A stretch of DNA of 24,953 nt. Origin: an uncultured Clostridia bacterium. GTDB taxonomy: Bacteria; Bacillota; Clostridia; Oscillospirales; Acutalibacteraceae. The first letter of the stretch is position 1. Each line of letters starts with the position of its first letter. The notes under the pieces were generated by a model. That model worked only from the letters and a program-made list of their open reading frames with translations. It searched no databases and was not told the DNA's origin. The position numbers and the translations under genes are program-made. Of the stretch, positions 7,849 to 15,312 are shown piece after piece. The stretch covers positions 1 through 24,953 of the forward strand of contig CALEJD010000031.1 in assembly GCA_937898195.1 (NCBI GenBank). The letters run 5' to 3'.

Positions 7849-7857
7849 TGTGATTTT

Positions 7858-8943
7858 TTAGTATTTAATGGGGTTGGCGTCAAGATATTTCTTAACCATC
7901 AATGCTACTTTGAACACGATTGCATCGTCAAATTCTCTCAAATCAAGGCCTGTGAGTTTCTTGATTTTTTCAAGACGATAAACAAGTGTATTTCTGTGAA
8001 CAAAAAGTTTTCTTGATGTTTCAGAAACGTTAAGATTATTCTCGAAGAATTTCTGAATTGTGAAAAGTGTTTCGTGGTCGAGACTCTCAATTGAGCCACG
8101 CTTGAAAATCTCACGAAGGAACATTTCACAAAGTGTTGTTGGAAGCTGATAGATAAGTCTTGCGATGCCAAGATTATCATAACTTACGATTGTCTTTTCA
8201 GTATCGAAAACCTTACCAACTTCGAGAGAAACCTGAGCTTCTCTGAATGAACGAGCCAAATCTTTGATTGAGTCAATCGCAGAGCCGATACCAACGAGAA
8301 CATGAGTATAATATTCTGTTCCCAATGAGTCAGCAACTGAACGTGCAAGTTTTTCAAGGTCTTTTGGTTCAATATTGCTCTTAACTTCTTTAACGAGAGC
8401 AATATCTGTTTCGTTGATATTGATAACAAAGTCCTTTGTCTTATCAGGGAACAAGTCCTGAATAACATCAAATACAGAAACATCATTCTTTTCTGTGATT
8501 CTGATAAGAAGAACTGCTCTTGTAACATCATTATTGAAATGAAGTTCACGAGCTTTAATATAAATATCACCAGGAAGTATATTATCAAGGATTACATTCT
8601 TAATAAAGTTACTTCTGTCATATTTTTCATCATAATATTGTTTGATAGTTGAAAGTGAAACTGCAAGAACAGAAACATAACGAGCTGCGATTTCATCGTC
8701 GCCTTCAACAAACACAGCATATTCAGGATGCATATGTGCGCCAAAAACTTTATATGTATATCCGTCTGCAACGTTTCTTTCAGGAGATGCAAAAACATCT
8801 GCAACAGCGTGTGATTGAATCTCACCGATTCTGCCAAGTTCACTGCAAGAAATTACAGTGCCTGTTTCGTCAATTATACCGAAAGTTCTGTCGATAACAT
8901 CAGTCATCTGATGTATGATTCCTTGAAACAATCTGTTAGACAT
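7858..8943 (-). CDS. CdaR/PucR-type transcriptional regulator
   Basis: This 361-residue protein has an N-terminal sensory region starting MSNRLFQGIIHQMTDVIDRT, reminiscent of the sugar-diacid recognition domain of CdaR, then a GGDEF-like alpha/beta middle section. It ends with a clear PucR-type helix-turn-helix (about residues 300-355: FFENNLNVSETSRKLFVHRN, then LVYRLEKIKKLTGLDL). Regulators of this group usually activate carbon or nitrogen catabolism genes, but no such gene is nearby, so the target is unknown. The ATG at 8943 has an AGGTGG site. It is a single-gene unit with its own promoter (8989-9017) and terminator. A 28-base direct repeat around the promoter may be its own binding site. 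The effector cannot be told from the sequence. Confidence 0.88.
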   Translation of the reverse strand: MSNRLFQGIIHQMTDVIDRTFGIIDETGTVISCSELGRIGEIQSHAVADVFASPERNVADGYTYKVFGAHMHPEYAVFVEGDDEIAARYVSVLAVSLSTIKQYYDEKYDRSNFIKNVILDNILPGDIYIKARELHFNNDVTRAVLLIRITEKNDVSVFDVIQDLFPDKTKDFVININETDIALVKEVKSNIEPKDLEKLARSVADSLGTEYYTHVLVGIGSAIDSIKDLARSFREAQVSLEVGKVFDTEKTIVSYDNLGIARLIYQLPTTLCEMFLREIFKRGSIESLDHETLFTIQKFFENNLNVSETSRKLFVHRNTLVYRLEKIKKLTGLDLREFDDAIVFKVALMVKKYLDANPIKY

Positions 8944-8956
8944 GGCTTATACCACC

Positions 8957-8984
8957 TTTTATACAAATTCACGATTGGAACACT
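8957..8984. repeat. Direct repeat copy A in the leader of the CdaR-type gene
   Basis: The 28 bases begin TTTTATACAAATTCACG and match copy B (9076-9103) closely, with one-base indels and a few substitutions. Copy A lies between the -10 box and the ribosome site. Confidence 0.6.
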
Positions 8985-8988
8985 ATGT

Positions 8989-9017
8989 ATTTTACACAAT
9001 AAAATGCGTTTTGGCAA
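8989..9017 (-). promoter_or_regulatory. Sigma-A promoter of the CdaR-type regulator gene
   Basis: On the minus strand TTGCCA (9012-9017), 17 bases, then TAAAAT (8989-8994). The transcript would carry a leader of about 40 bases that includes repeat copy A. Confidence 0.8.
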
Positions 9018-9075
9018 GTGAAAAATTGATATTTTTTTAATTTTTTATAACATTTTTCACAAAAAAAGACATATT

Positions 9076-9103
9076 TTTTATACAAATCACGCATTAGAGC
9101 ACT
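9076..9103. repeat. Direct repeat copy B upstream of the CdaR-type promoter
   Basis: The 28 bases begin TTTTATACAAATCACGC and match copy A (8957-8984). Copy B lies about 60 bases upstream of the -35 box. The 12-base core TTTTATACAAAT also occurs, inverted, at 15233-15244. The pair could be an operator or an old duplication. Confidence 0.6.
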
Positions 9104-9143
9104 TTTTTCGACCTGTTTTTCATTGTTCAAAATGACGAAAGAA

Positions 9144-9857
9144 TTATCTTTCAGAAAGCAAATTTAGCTCTTCTGGGGTTATTTCACGGCACTCGCCCGG
9201 TTTTAAATCTTTATCTAACTCGAGATTACCCATTTTTGAACGGTGCAAAGCAACAACTTTATTTCCTGCTGCTGCAAACATTCTTTTAACCTGATGATAT
9301 TTGCCTTCACAAATCATAATCTGCACTAATGGGTGTTCACCATCTTCTATAATCTCAACTTTGGCTTCTTTCAAGGTTGTCCCGTCTGCGAGAGTTATCC
9401 CCTTTTCGAGCATCTGGATATCACTCTCTGAAAGAGAATGTTCAAGAGTTGCAAGATATGTTTTGAAAATATGATTCTTTGGCGAAAGGATTTTGTGGGC
9501 AAAATCACCGTCATCAGTAATAAGCACAAAACCCGTTGTATCTTTATCAAGACGACCAGCGGGGAAAAGCCCTTTTCTGTATAACTCATCGGGCACTAAA
9601 TCCACAACAGTTTCATCAGTGTCACTTTCACTTGCAGAGACTATCCCCTGTGGTTTATTAAGCATTATATAAATGTGTTCTTTTAAAGAGAGAGTTTCAC
9701 CATCAAGAGTGACTGTATCATTATCTATATCAATTTTGATGTCACTTTTTTTAGTCACGACACCATTGACAGAAATTCTTCCCTTTTTAACTATCTCTTT
9801 AACATCACGGCGAGAGAGTGTACCCTGTGATGCAAGAATTTTATCAAGTCTTTCCAT
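9144..9857 (-). CDS. rsuA: Pseudouridine synthase, RsuA/RluB family (RsuA-like)
   Basis: The enzyme isomerises a specific uridine in rRNA to pseudouridine. An S4 RNA-binding domain occupies about residues 1-60 (MERLDKILASQGTLSRRDV). The catalytic domain follows, with the nucleophilic Asp in PAGRLDKDTTGFVLITDDG. The segment KYHQVKRMFAAAGNKVVALH closely resembles E. coli RsuA, and the 237-residue length suits RsuA better than RluB, so 16S rRNA (U516 in E. coli) is the likely target. RluB/RluE-type specificity cannot be excluded. The ATG at 9857 has an AAAGGA site and lies 11 bases after the DUF4830-like gene, so the two are co-transcribed. No convincing terminator follows; the downstream gap is only AT-rich. 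Confidence 0.9.
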   Translation of the reverse strand: MERLDKILASQGTLSRRDVKEIVKKGRISVNGVVTKKSDIKIDIDNDTVTLDGETLSLKEHIYIMLNKPQGIVSASESDTDETVVDLVPDELYRKGLFPAGRLDKDTTGFVLITDDGDFAHKILSPKNHIFKTYLATLEHSLSESDIQMLEKGITLADGTTLKEAKVEIIEDGEHPLVQIMICEGKYHQVKRMFAAAGNKVVALHRSKMGNLELDKDLKPGECREITPEELNLLSER

Positions 9858-9868
9858 ATTATTGTCCT

Positions 9869-10339
9869 TTATGTTTTTTCAAATCCGTGCATAAAGCCAT
9901 CAAGTTCAATTGAGCAGACATCGCCACCGATAACAAGACCCTCATAAACCAACAGATTTATTCTGATATAGTTTTTGTTTTCGTGACCGGGATAATTCTT
10001 TACAGAATATGTCCAACGTTTTACGCGCATTCCCGAATATGTTTTCAAATCAAAGCCCTGTTTTAACTGAATATCGTTGTACTGAGTATATGTTTCATCA
10101 AACTCTATTGGAATTATAACTTCGCACACTTCAACAGGGTCTTCGTCAACTTCCCAACCGAATTGGGATATAAAGCTGAGTCGTTCACTTGCTGTTGAAG
10201 CCTTAATACTTGCTTTATCTGCATTATCTACATCTGTGCTTTCTTGTGAGAGTATGAACAGACTAATCACGGTTACAACCACAAAAGCTATGAGCAAAAA
10301 CAGTTTTATCTGCTTGGATTTTATTGAATAAACGAACAT
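9869..10339 (-). CDS. Small membrane-anchored protein with a DUF4830-like domain
   Basis: The 156-residue protein starts with a short basic cytoplasmic segment, has one membrane helix (about residues 12-32) and then an extracytoplasmic domain. That domain holds FISQFGWEVDEDPVEVCEV, EFDETYTQYNDIQLKQGFDL and ends in GGDVCSIELDGFMHGFEK. I recall this pattern as DUF4830, a domain of unknown function in clostridia; the assignment is from memory. The ATG at 10339 has a GAGGTG site (10347-10352) that forms the 3' arm of an 8-bp stem. It is followed 11 bases later by the rsuA-like gene. No biochemical role can be stated. Confidence 0.8.
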   Translation of the reverse strand: MFVYSIKSKQIKLFLLIAFVVVTVISLFILSQESTDVDNADKASIKASTASERLSFISQFGWEVDEDPVEVCEVIIPIEFDETYTQYNDIQLKQGFDLKTYSGMRVKRWTYSVKNYPGHENKNYIRINLLVYEGLVIGGDVCSIELDGFMHGFEKT

Positions 10340-10345
10340 AAATTA

Positions 10346-10389
10346 ACACCTCGAACACAATTTATATAAATAAATATGCGGCGAGGTGT
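10346..10389 (-). promoter_or_regulatory. Stem that covers the ribosome site of the DUF4830-like gene
   Basis: ACACCTCG and CGAGGTGT (10346-10353 and 10382-10389) are perfectly complementary over 8 bp with a 28-base AT-rich loop. In the minus-strand transcript the 3' arm contains the GAGGTG Shine-Dalgarno, 7 bases from the ATG. If formed it would lower translation. The loop contains the 12-base palindrome ATTTATATAAAT. Confidence 0.5.
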
Positions 10390-10430
10390 GAATTTATAAT
10401 ATTAAAAATTAAATGTCATTAAGTATTATC

Positions 10431-10521
10431 ACCTATAAATATGTGGATATTTTTTCTATAACAATGAGAAAACCGCAAGACATACGAGTGTATTTCGAGG
10501 ATTTTCGAAGCAGTTATAGGT
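10431..10521 (-). other. Intergenic element with competing helices, possible structured RNA or dispersed repeat
   Basis: The ends ACCTATAA (10431-10438) and TTATAGGT (10514-10521) are inverted copies, 8 bp. The inner segment CTATAAC (10456-10462) can instead pair with GTTATAG (10513-10519), 7 bp, so the two helices exclude each other. Small hairpins lie inside (TTCGA/TCGAA; ATAC/GTAT). It sits between the coiled-coil gene and the DUF4830-like gene. A 25-codon frame (10456-10533) crosses it but has no ribosome site. Confidence 0.4.
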
Positions 10522-10535
10522 AAAATAGACCATAT

Positions 10536-11069
10536 TTATTCGTCTACTCTCTTAGATTGTGATGCTGCTCTAAGATGTTGACGAGCACGACGAATTTCGT
10601 TAACTGAGTTTGTGAGTGTTTCGTCAGCAACTGCTACAATGCTTTCAACATATTCACTTGCACTTGTGCGCATTTCGTTAGACCAGTTTCTTGCCTGCTC
10701 TGTGAGTTCAGTTGCACTTTGTCTTGCCTGTTCAACAATTTCAGTAGCCTGTGCTCTTGCATTTGCAAGAATTTCTGCTGCCTGTGCTTCTGCGCCACGA
10801 GTAATTTCATCTTCTGAAATGATTTCTTTTGCACGAAGATGTGCTTTTTCAATGATTTTGTCAGCACTGTCTTGTGCACCTGCAAGAATTTCTTTTCTTT
10901 CAGAAGCAATTTTTCTTGCCTGCATAAGTTCATCAGGCATATTGAGTCTGATATCTTCAATAGCAGTTTTGATAGCCGCTGAATCAACCAAAAGGTTTGA
11001 TGTAAACGGTACTGATTTTCCTTCTTCAAGTATTACTTCAATTTCTTCAAGTAAGCTTTCTATTGTCAT
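10536..11069 (-). CDS. Ala/Glu-rich coiled-coil protein, function unknown
   Basis: The 177-residue soluble protein is almost wholly a helical coiled coil. After a short N-terminal part (IESLLEEIEVILEEGKSVPF) comes a heptad-rich stretch of Ala, Glu, Gln and Arg with internal near-repeats such as AAEILANARAQATEIVEQAR. Proteins of this make-up are often labelled 'ATPase' or V-ATPase subunit-like because of compositional similarity, but no nucleotide-binding motif is present. It also resembles DivIVA- or ATP-synthase-b-type rods. Its ATG overlaps the coaD stop (ATGA), so translation is coupled to coaD in the rsmD-coaD operon. Neither its partner nor its cellular location can be told. Confidence 0.85.
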   Translation of the reverse strand: MTIESLLEEIEVILEEGKSVPFTSNLLVDSAAIKTAIEDIRLNMPDELMQARKIASERKEILAGAQDSADKIIEKAHLRAKEIISEDEITRGAEAQAAEILANARAQATEIVEQARQSATELTEQARNWSNEMRTSASEYVESIVAVADETLTNSVNEIRRARQHLRAASQSKRVDE

Positions 11070-11560
11070 TTGCTCACACCTCGTTTAATTCTTTTTACTA
11101 TTATATCACGAATTGATTCGGGAACAAAATCACTGATATCCCCACCCAATTCGCAAATTTGCTTAACTACACTTGAACTTAAGTAAAGATTTTCAACTCT
11201 TGTGTTGATGAAAACTGTTTCAAGTTCATTATTGAGTTTCTTGTTCATCTGTGCCTGCTGAAACTCATATTCAAAGTCGGACACAGCACGAAGCCCTTTA
11301 ACAACTGCAACTGCATTTTTTTCTTTTGCATATTCAGCTAAAAGACCCGCGTGAATATCAACCTCGACATTTGGCAAATCTTGGGTACAACTCTTAATGA
11401 GCTCTGCTCTTTCTTCAGGACTAAAACAAAAATTTGTCTTTGAAGGGTTTTTCATAACCACAACTATAACCTTATCAAAGAGTTTTGAACTGCGCCTGAT
11501 AATATCAAGGTGACCATTTGTAATCGGGTCAAAACTACCCGGACAAATTACGGTTTTCAT
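11066..11560 (-). CDS. coaD: Phosphopantetheine adenylyltransferase
   Basis: CoaD transfers AMP from ATP to 4'-phosphopantetheine, the penultimate step of coenzyme A synthesis. The 164-residue length is normal. The nucleotidyltransferase signature is visible at the N-terminus (PGSFDPITNGHLDIIRRSS, with the TxGH motif). The family segment VVKGLRAVSDFEYEFQQAQMN and the C-terminal YLSSSVVKQI are also present. The ATG at 11560 has a GTGAG site and lies 4 bases from the rsmD stop. rsmD-coaD is a widespread pair. Confidence 0.97.
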   Translation of the reverse strand: MKTVICPGSFDPITNGHLDIIRRSSKLFDKVIVVVMKNPSKTNFCFSPEERAELIKSCTQDLPNVEVDIHAGLLAEYAKEKNAVAVVKGLRAVSDFEYEFQQAQMNKKLNNELETVFINTRVENLYLSSSVVKQICELGGDISDFVPESIRDIIVKRIKRGVSK

Positions 11561-11564
11561 ATTC

Positions 11565-12104
11565 TCACTTATTCTTTCTGTATGCTGTAAGTTTTATTTT
11601 GCCGTATCTGTATTCACGGTGAATTTTAAACTCACCTGCTGTTTCAGGCAAAGTTTCATCCAACGCACTTTCGCAGATAATTATACCCCAGTCGTTCATT
11701 TTTTCTGCAACAACCGGTAAAACAGCATCAATTATTTCTTTATTGTATGGTGGGTCGAGAAGAGCAATATCAAATTTGTCTTTGCTTAAAGTAATATACA
11801 TTTTTGAATCGCCACAGAAAACACTTGCTCTTTTTTCAAAGCCAACAGATTTAAGGTTTTGTTTAACCACATCAACTGCACGGCTTGCACTATCAACAAA
11901 TGTACAATGCTTAGCCCCACGGCTGAGTGCTTCAATACCTAACTGACCTGAACCTGCAAACAAGTCGAGAACGCTTGCGCCTTCAAGGTCAAACTGAATG
12001 ATATTGAACATTCCCTCTTTTACTCTGTCGGTGGTAGGACGAACATCTTCGCCTTCAAGAGTTATAAGTTTTCTGCCTCTTGCTTCACCTGTAATTACTC
12101 TCAT
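11565..12104 (-). CDS. rsmD: 16S rRNA (guanine966-N2)-methyltransferase RsmD
   Basis: RsmD methylates G966 of 16S rRNA using S-adenosylmethionine. Visible are the N-terminal RVITGEARGRKL and the DRVKEGMFNII helix, the SAM-binding LDLFAGSGQLGIEALSRGA and the catalytic DPPY motif (ALLDPPYNKE). I chose the ATG at 12104 (179 residues) because GGAG lies 7 bases upstream and the protein then starts at the family's usual point. A TTG at 12125 lies upstream of that ribosome site. It is the first gene of rsmD-coaD-coiled-coil, with a good promoter 33 bases upstream. Confidence 0.95.
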   Translation of the reverse strand: MRVITGEARGRKLITLEGEDVRPTTDRVKEGMFNIIQFDLEGASVLDLFAGSGQLGIEALSRGAKHCTFVDSASRAVDVVKQNLKSVGFEKRASVFCGDSKMYITLSKDKFDIALLDPPYNKEIIDAVLPVVAEKMNDWGIIICESALDETLPETAGEFKIHREYRYGKIKLTAYRKNK

Positions 12105-12136
12105 AAATTCGCTCCAACCTATCAATACATAAAGGT

Positions 12137-12165
12137 ATTATCCCATTTTTATAGAGATTTGTCAA
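12137..12165 (-). promoter_or_regulatory. Sigma-A promoter of rsmD-coaD
   Basis: On the minus strand TTGACA (12160-12165), 17 bases, then GATAAT (12137-12142). The leader to the rsmD ATG is about 26 bases. Confidence 0.87.
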
Positions 12166-12207
12166 ATATTTTTATATTCAAGTTGAAAAAATGCCATGAA
12201 TTTTGTC

Positions 12208-12861
12208 TTATTTTAATGAAATAAGCAAGTTTTCAAGGTCATTTACACTATCAACTATGTATTCTGCACCTGCTTCTTCGATAACTTCACGGTCTCTAAA
12301 TCCCCAAAGCACGCCGATTGATGGAAGGTTTGCATTTTTTGCTGTGAGAATATCTGTATCTGCATCCCCTACAAAAACAGTATTTTCGATTTTGCTATCT
12401 AATTTTTCAAGGGCATAGAAAACGCCGTCGGGTGCAGGCTTGTTTGGTCTATCATCAGAGCTGCCTACTACAAAATCAATATTTTCACCAAACATTCTCT
12501 TGCACAAATCCTGTGCTGCAAAATCTGCTTTATTAGTAACAATGGCAGTTTTAAAGCCTGCTTTTTTAATATTTGTGAGCATATCATTGATACCGTCGTA
12601 TGGTGCAGTTTTATCTTCCATATGAATTTTATAATAGTCACAGAAATCCTTAAAACATATTTCAAATGTTTCTGCATCTATATTTTCTGGCACTGCTCTT
12701 TCCATTAATAGACGGATACCATTACCAACAAAAGAACGGATTTCACTCAAATTGCGAAGTGGAAAACCTTGTCTTTCAAGAGCAAAATTCACACTATCTT
12801 TCAAATCTTCGAGAGTGTTTAAAAGTGTACCGTCCAAATCAAAAACTATTGTATTTATCAT
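12208..12861 (-). CDS. HAD-family phosphatase (phosphoglycolate phosphatase-like)
   Basis: The 217-residue cytoplasmic hydrolase has the HAD motifs in order: the nucleophile in VFDLDGTLLNT (motif I), the Thr in TAIVTNK (motif II), a Lys before the GSSDDRPNKPAP segment (motif III) and VGDADTDILTAKNA (motif IV). The helical cap (about residues 17-80) is of the Gph/PGMB type, so phosphoglycolate or another small phosphate ester is possible; the substrate is not visible. Its ATG overlaps the uvrC stop (TAATG), so it is translated with uvrC. Phosphoglycolate phosphatases can clear the 2-phosphoglycolate left by DNA end repair, so the pairing with uvrC is suggestive, though only an inference. Confidence 0.9.
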   Translation of the reverse strand: MINTIVFDLDGTLLNTLEDLKDSVNFALERQGFPLRNLSEIRSFVGNGIRLLMERAVPENIDAETFEICFKDFCDYYKIHMEDKTAPYDGINDMLTNIKKAGFKTAIVTNKADFAAQDLCKRMFGENIDFVVGSSDDRPNKPAPDGVFYALEKLDSKIENTVFVGDADTDILTAKNANLPSIGVLWGFRDREVIEEAGAEYIVDSVNDLENLLISLK

Positions 12862-14699
12862 TATTCTTCTCCTTGATTATAAAAATTATATATGTTTTCG
12901 GCTAAGGAAATATTTATACCCTTAACTTTTGCAAGGTCTTCTACACTTGCATTTTTAATATTCTTTATTGTTTTAAAGGTTTTAAGCAATTCTTTTGCTT
13001 TCTTGTCACCAACACCGCTGATTTTGGTAAGTGAAGAGTCTAACCCTTTTTTTGCATGTTTTTTGTGGTGGAAGCTGACAGAAAATCTATGCACTTCTTC
13101 TTGAATTTCAGAAACGAGTGTAAATACTGCTCTGTTTGAATTGATTGCTATTTCGCCACCATCTCCTGTTATTGCACGGGTTTTGTGCTTTGAATCTTTA
13201 ACCATACCAAACAATGGTACATCTATATTCATTTCATTCAAGATTTCTTTGACTACGCTGACTTGACCTTTGCCACCGTCAAGCAAAATCAAATCGGGCA
13301 TTTTGCCAAAGCCTTCTTCTGCGTTTTCGTTTTTATGCTTTTCATATTCGTTGAAACGGCGCTCTAACACTTCACGCATTGAGCCATAGTCATCTTGTCC
13401 TACAAAAGACTTGATATTAAATGTGCGGTATGCTCGTTTTAACGGACGACCATTTTTAAAGACTATCATACCTGCAACATTATCGTCGCCACCTGTATGA
13501 GAAATGTCATAGGACTCTATATATTCAGGTGTATTTTCTAATCCCAACAAGGTTTTTAATTCTTCAAGGACTTTGATTTCACCTGATTTTCTGCCTTTCT
13601 TTTGTGCTAATTTCTCAAAGGCATTCTCTCGGCACATATTAACAAGTTTTAATCCGTCACCTTTTTGTGGTACAGAAATCACACATTTTTTACCACGAAG
13701 ATTTGTGAGATATTGAGCTATCAAATCTAAATCTTCTATTGTTTCGTCTAACAACACTTTTTGTGGCACAGAGCGGATTGCATAATATTGGGTTAAAAAG
13801 CCACTGCGAAGATTTTCGTCATTCTGGGTATTATCAATGAAGAAATGCTCACTATCACAAAGTCTGCCTTTATCAAAACGCAACACTACGATACAAGTAT
13901 CATTATCATTTGTTGCAACCGCAAAGACATCTTTTGACTCGTCCGTTTCAGTAACAACCTTTTGTTTAGTCTGCATATTCTGAATAGCGCGGATTCTGTC
14001 ACGATATTTGCCCGCATTTTCAAAGTCGAGATTTTCTGCACATTCATTCATTTTACGGTTTAAATCAGCAATGATTTTTGAAATGTCGCCATTAAGAAAA
14101 TCTAATGCATCTTTAACTGTATCGTTATATTCTTTCTTTGAGATTTTGCCTGTACAAACACCCATACAACGATTTATATGGAAGTTAAGGCAAGGTCTTC
14201 CCTTTTTGAAATCCCTTGGAAATTCTTTATTGCATTGTGGAAGCCGGAATATTTTATTTGCTTCGTCAACTGACTTTTTTACTGAATATGAACTTGTGAA
14301 TGGTCCGATATAATCAGCATTTTCATCATCCTTTTGAAGCACGGCAGAAATTTTTGGATATTCTTCTTTGGTAATTTTAATATAGCTATACCCTTTATCG
14401 TCTTTTAAGAGAATATTGTATTTTGGTTGGTTCTGTTTTATAAGACTTGCTTCAAGCACAAGTGCTTCAAATTCACTATCAGTTAAAATATAGTCAAAAT
14501 CATTGACATTTTCAACCATTTTAAGCACTTTGACAGAGTGTTTATTCTGTGAACCAAAATACTGACTTACACGGTTTTTAAGTTTTTTTGCCTTGCCGAT
14601 ATAAATGATTTTACCCTGTTTATTTTTCATTATATAAACACCGGGTGTTAAGGGTAATTTCATTGCTTTTTCACGCAATATTTTCAGTTTTTCGTTCAC
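12861..14699 (-). CDS. uvrC: Excinuclease ABC subunit C
   Basis: UvrC makes both incisions in nucleotide-excision repair when bound to UvrB on damaged DNA. The N-terminal GIY-YIG nuclease is seen as TPGVYIMKNKQGKIIYIGKA. The UVR motif that binds UvrB lies around residues 200-230 (NECAENLDFENAGKYRDRI). The RNase H-like nuclease (YDISHTGGDDNVAGMIVF; LLDGGKGQ) and tandem helix-hairpin-helix motifs (TKISGVGDKKAKELL; AKVKGINISLAENI) follow. The GTG at 14699 is chosen because AAAGGTGG lies 7 bases upstream; a TTG at 14717 falls inside that region. This gives 612 residues, typical of the family. The gene begins about 60 bases after the ptsH terminator, and only a weak promoter (TATGAT near 14725) is visible. 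Confidence 0.97.
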   Translation of the reverse strand: MNEKLKILREKAMKLPLTPGVYIMKNKQGKIIYIGKAKKLKNRVSQYFGSQNKHSVKVLKMVENVNDFDYILTDSEFEALVLEASLIKQNQPKYNILLKDDKGYSYIKITKEEYPKISAVLQKDDENADYIGPFTSSYSVKKSVDEANKIFRLPQCNKEFPRDFKKGRPCLNFHINRCMGVCTGKISKKEYNDTVKDALDFLNGDISKIIADLNRKMNECAENLDFENAGKYRDRIRAIQNMQTKQKVVTETDESKDVFAVATNDNDTCIVVLRFDKGRLCDSEHFFIDNTQNDENLRSGFLTQYYAIRSVPQKVLLDETIEDLDLIAQYLTNLRGKKCVISVPQKGDGLKLVNMCRENAFEKLAQKKGRKSGEIKVLEELKTLLGLENTPEYIESYDISHTGGDDNVAGMIVFKNGRPLKRAYRTFNIKSFVGQDDYGSMREVLERRFNEYEKHKNENAEEGFGKMPDLILLDGGKGQVSVVKEILNEMNIDVPLFGMVKDSKHKTRAITGDGGEIAINSNRAVFTLVSEIQEEVHRFSVSFHHKKHAKKGLDSSLTKISGVGDKKAKELLKTFKTIKNIKNASVEDLAKVKGINISLAENIYNFYNQGEE

Positions 14700-14757
14700 A
14701 GAATCACCACCTTTCAAAGTTTTAACATATCATATCATAAAATCACAAAAAAATAAA

Positions 14758-14783
14758 GCACACCGTAACAAATTACGGTGTGC
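14758..14783 (-). terminator. Rho-independent terminator of ptsH
   Basis: A perfect 11-bp stem (14758-14768 with 14773-14783, 4-base loop) is followed on the minus strand by TTTATTTTTTT. It lies 17 bases after the ptsH stop. Confidence 0.93.
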
Positions 14784-14799
14784 CTGAGTTGTTTTTAGA

Positions 14800-15063
14800 T
14801 TATTCAGCAAAACCTGTTTCAACAAGCTTTACAAGTTCGTCAACTGCTGTTTCTTCGTCTGGACCGCCAGCAATGATGCGGATTGTTGTGCCACCCATAA
14901 TGCCAAGTGACAAAACACCGAGAAGGCTCTTAGCGTTAACTCTTCTGTCTTCTTTTTCAACCCAGATTGATGATTTGAATTCATTTGCTTTCTGAATAAA
15001 GAAAGTTGCTGGACGAGCGTGAAGACCTACCTGATTTTTAACTTCAACATCTTTAGTATACAT
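14800..15063 (-). CDS. ptsH: Phosphocarrier protein HPr of the PTS
   Basis: HPr carries phosphate from enzyme I to sugar-specific EIIA proteins. The 87-residue length is normal. The active-site His15 is in GLHARPA, and Ser46 in NAKSLLGVLSL is the site phosphorylated by HPr kinase in Firmicutes, where it serves carbon catabolite control. His15 separates it from Crh, which lacks that residue. The ATG at 15063 has a GGGAGA site. It stands alone with its own promoter (15128-15155) and terminator; no ptsI lies beside it in this window. Confidence 0.96.
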   Translation of the reverse strand: MYTKDVEVKNQVGLHARPATFFIQKANEFKSSIWVEKEDRRVNAKSLLGVLSLGIMGGTTIRIIAGGPDEETAVDELVKLVETGFAE

Positions 15064-15127
15064 AATTCATTCTCCCAAAATGATAGATTTACAAAACAAC
15101 AGATAATTACACCTTTGTTACTACTAT

Positions 15128-15155
15128 ATTATAACACAAAACTTTGCCTCGTCAA
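15128..15155 (-). promoter_or_regulatory. Sigma-A promoter of ptsH
   Basis: On the minus strand TTGACG (15150-15155), 16 bases, then TATAAT (15128-15133), with a TGT just before the -10 box. The leader is about 57 bases. The rest of the gap 15156-15312 is AT-rich; apart from an inverted 12-base motif at 15233-15244 I see nothing in it. Confidence 0.85.
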
Positions 15156-15312
15156 CGAAAAAACAACCACTTTTATTCCATTTTAACAATTTTAGCGAGT
15201 AAAACAAAAAACAATAAATTCTAAACATTCAGATTTGTATAAAATGACAATGCTTTATATTATTTTTTGTTAAACTTCAATATTTTATATTAAAAATATA
15301 TGAATAATGGTA

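Noticed and set aside
8184..8843. Minus-strand frames of 83 and 134 codons inside the CdaR-type gene
   Set aside because: They lie in another frame of a well-supported regulator gene and have low-complexity sequence without family features.
10456..10533. 25-codon minus-strand frame starting at 10533 inside the intergenic element
   Set aside because: There is no ribosome site and the ATG nearly touches the preceding stop; the region is better explained as a structured element.
15260..15312. AT-only inverted repeat after the polysaccharide deacetylase stop
   Set aside because: The 7-bp stem is made of A and T only, with no proper T-run; it is expected by chance in such AT-rich DNA.
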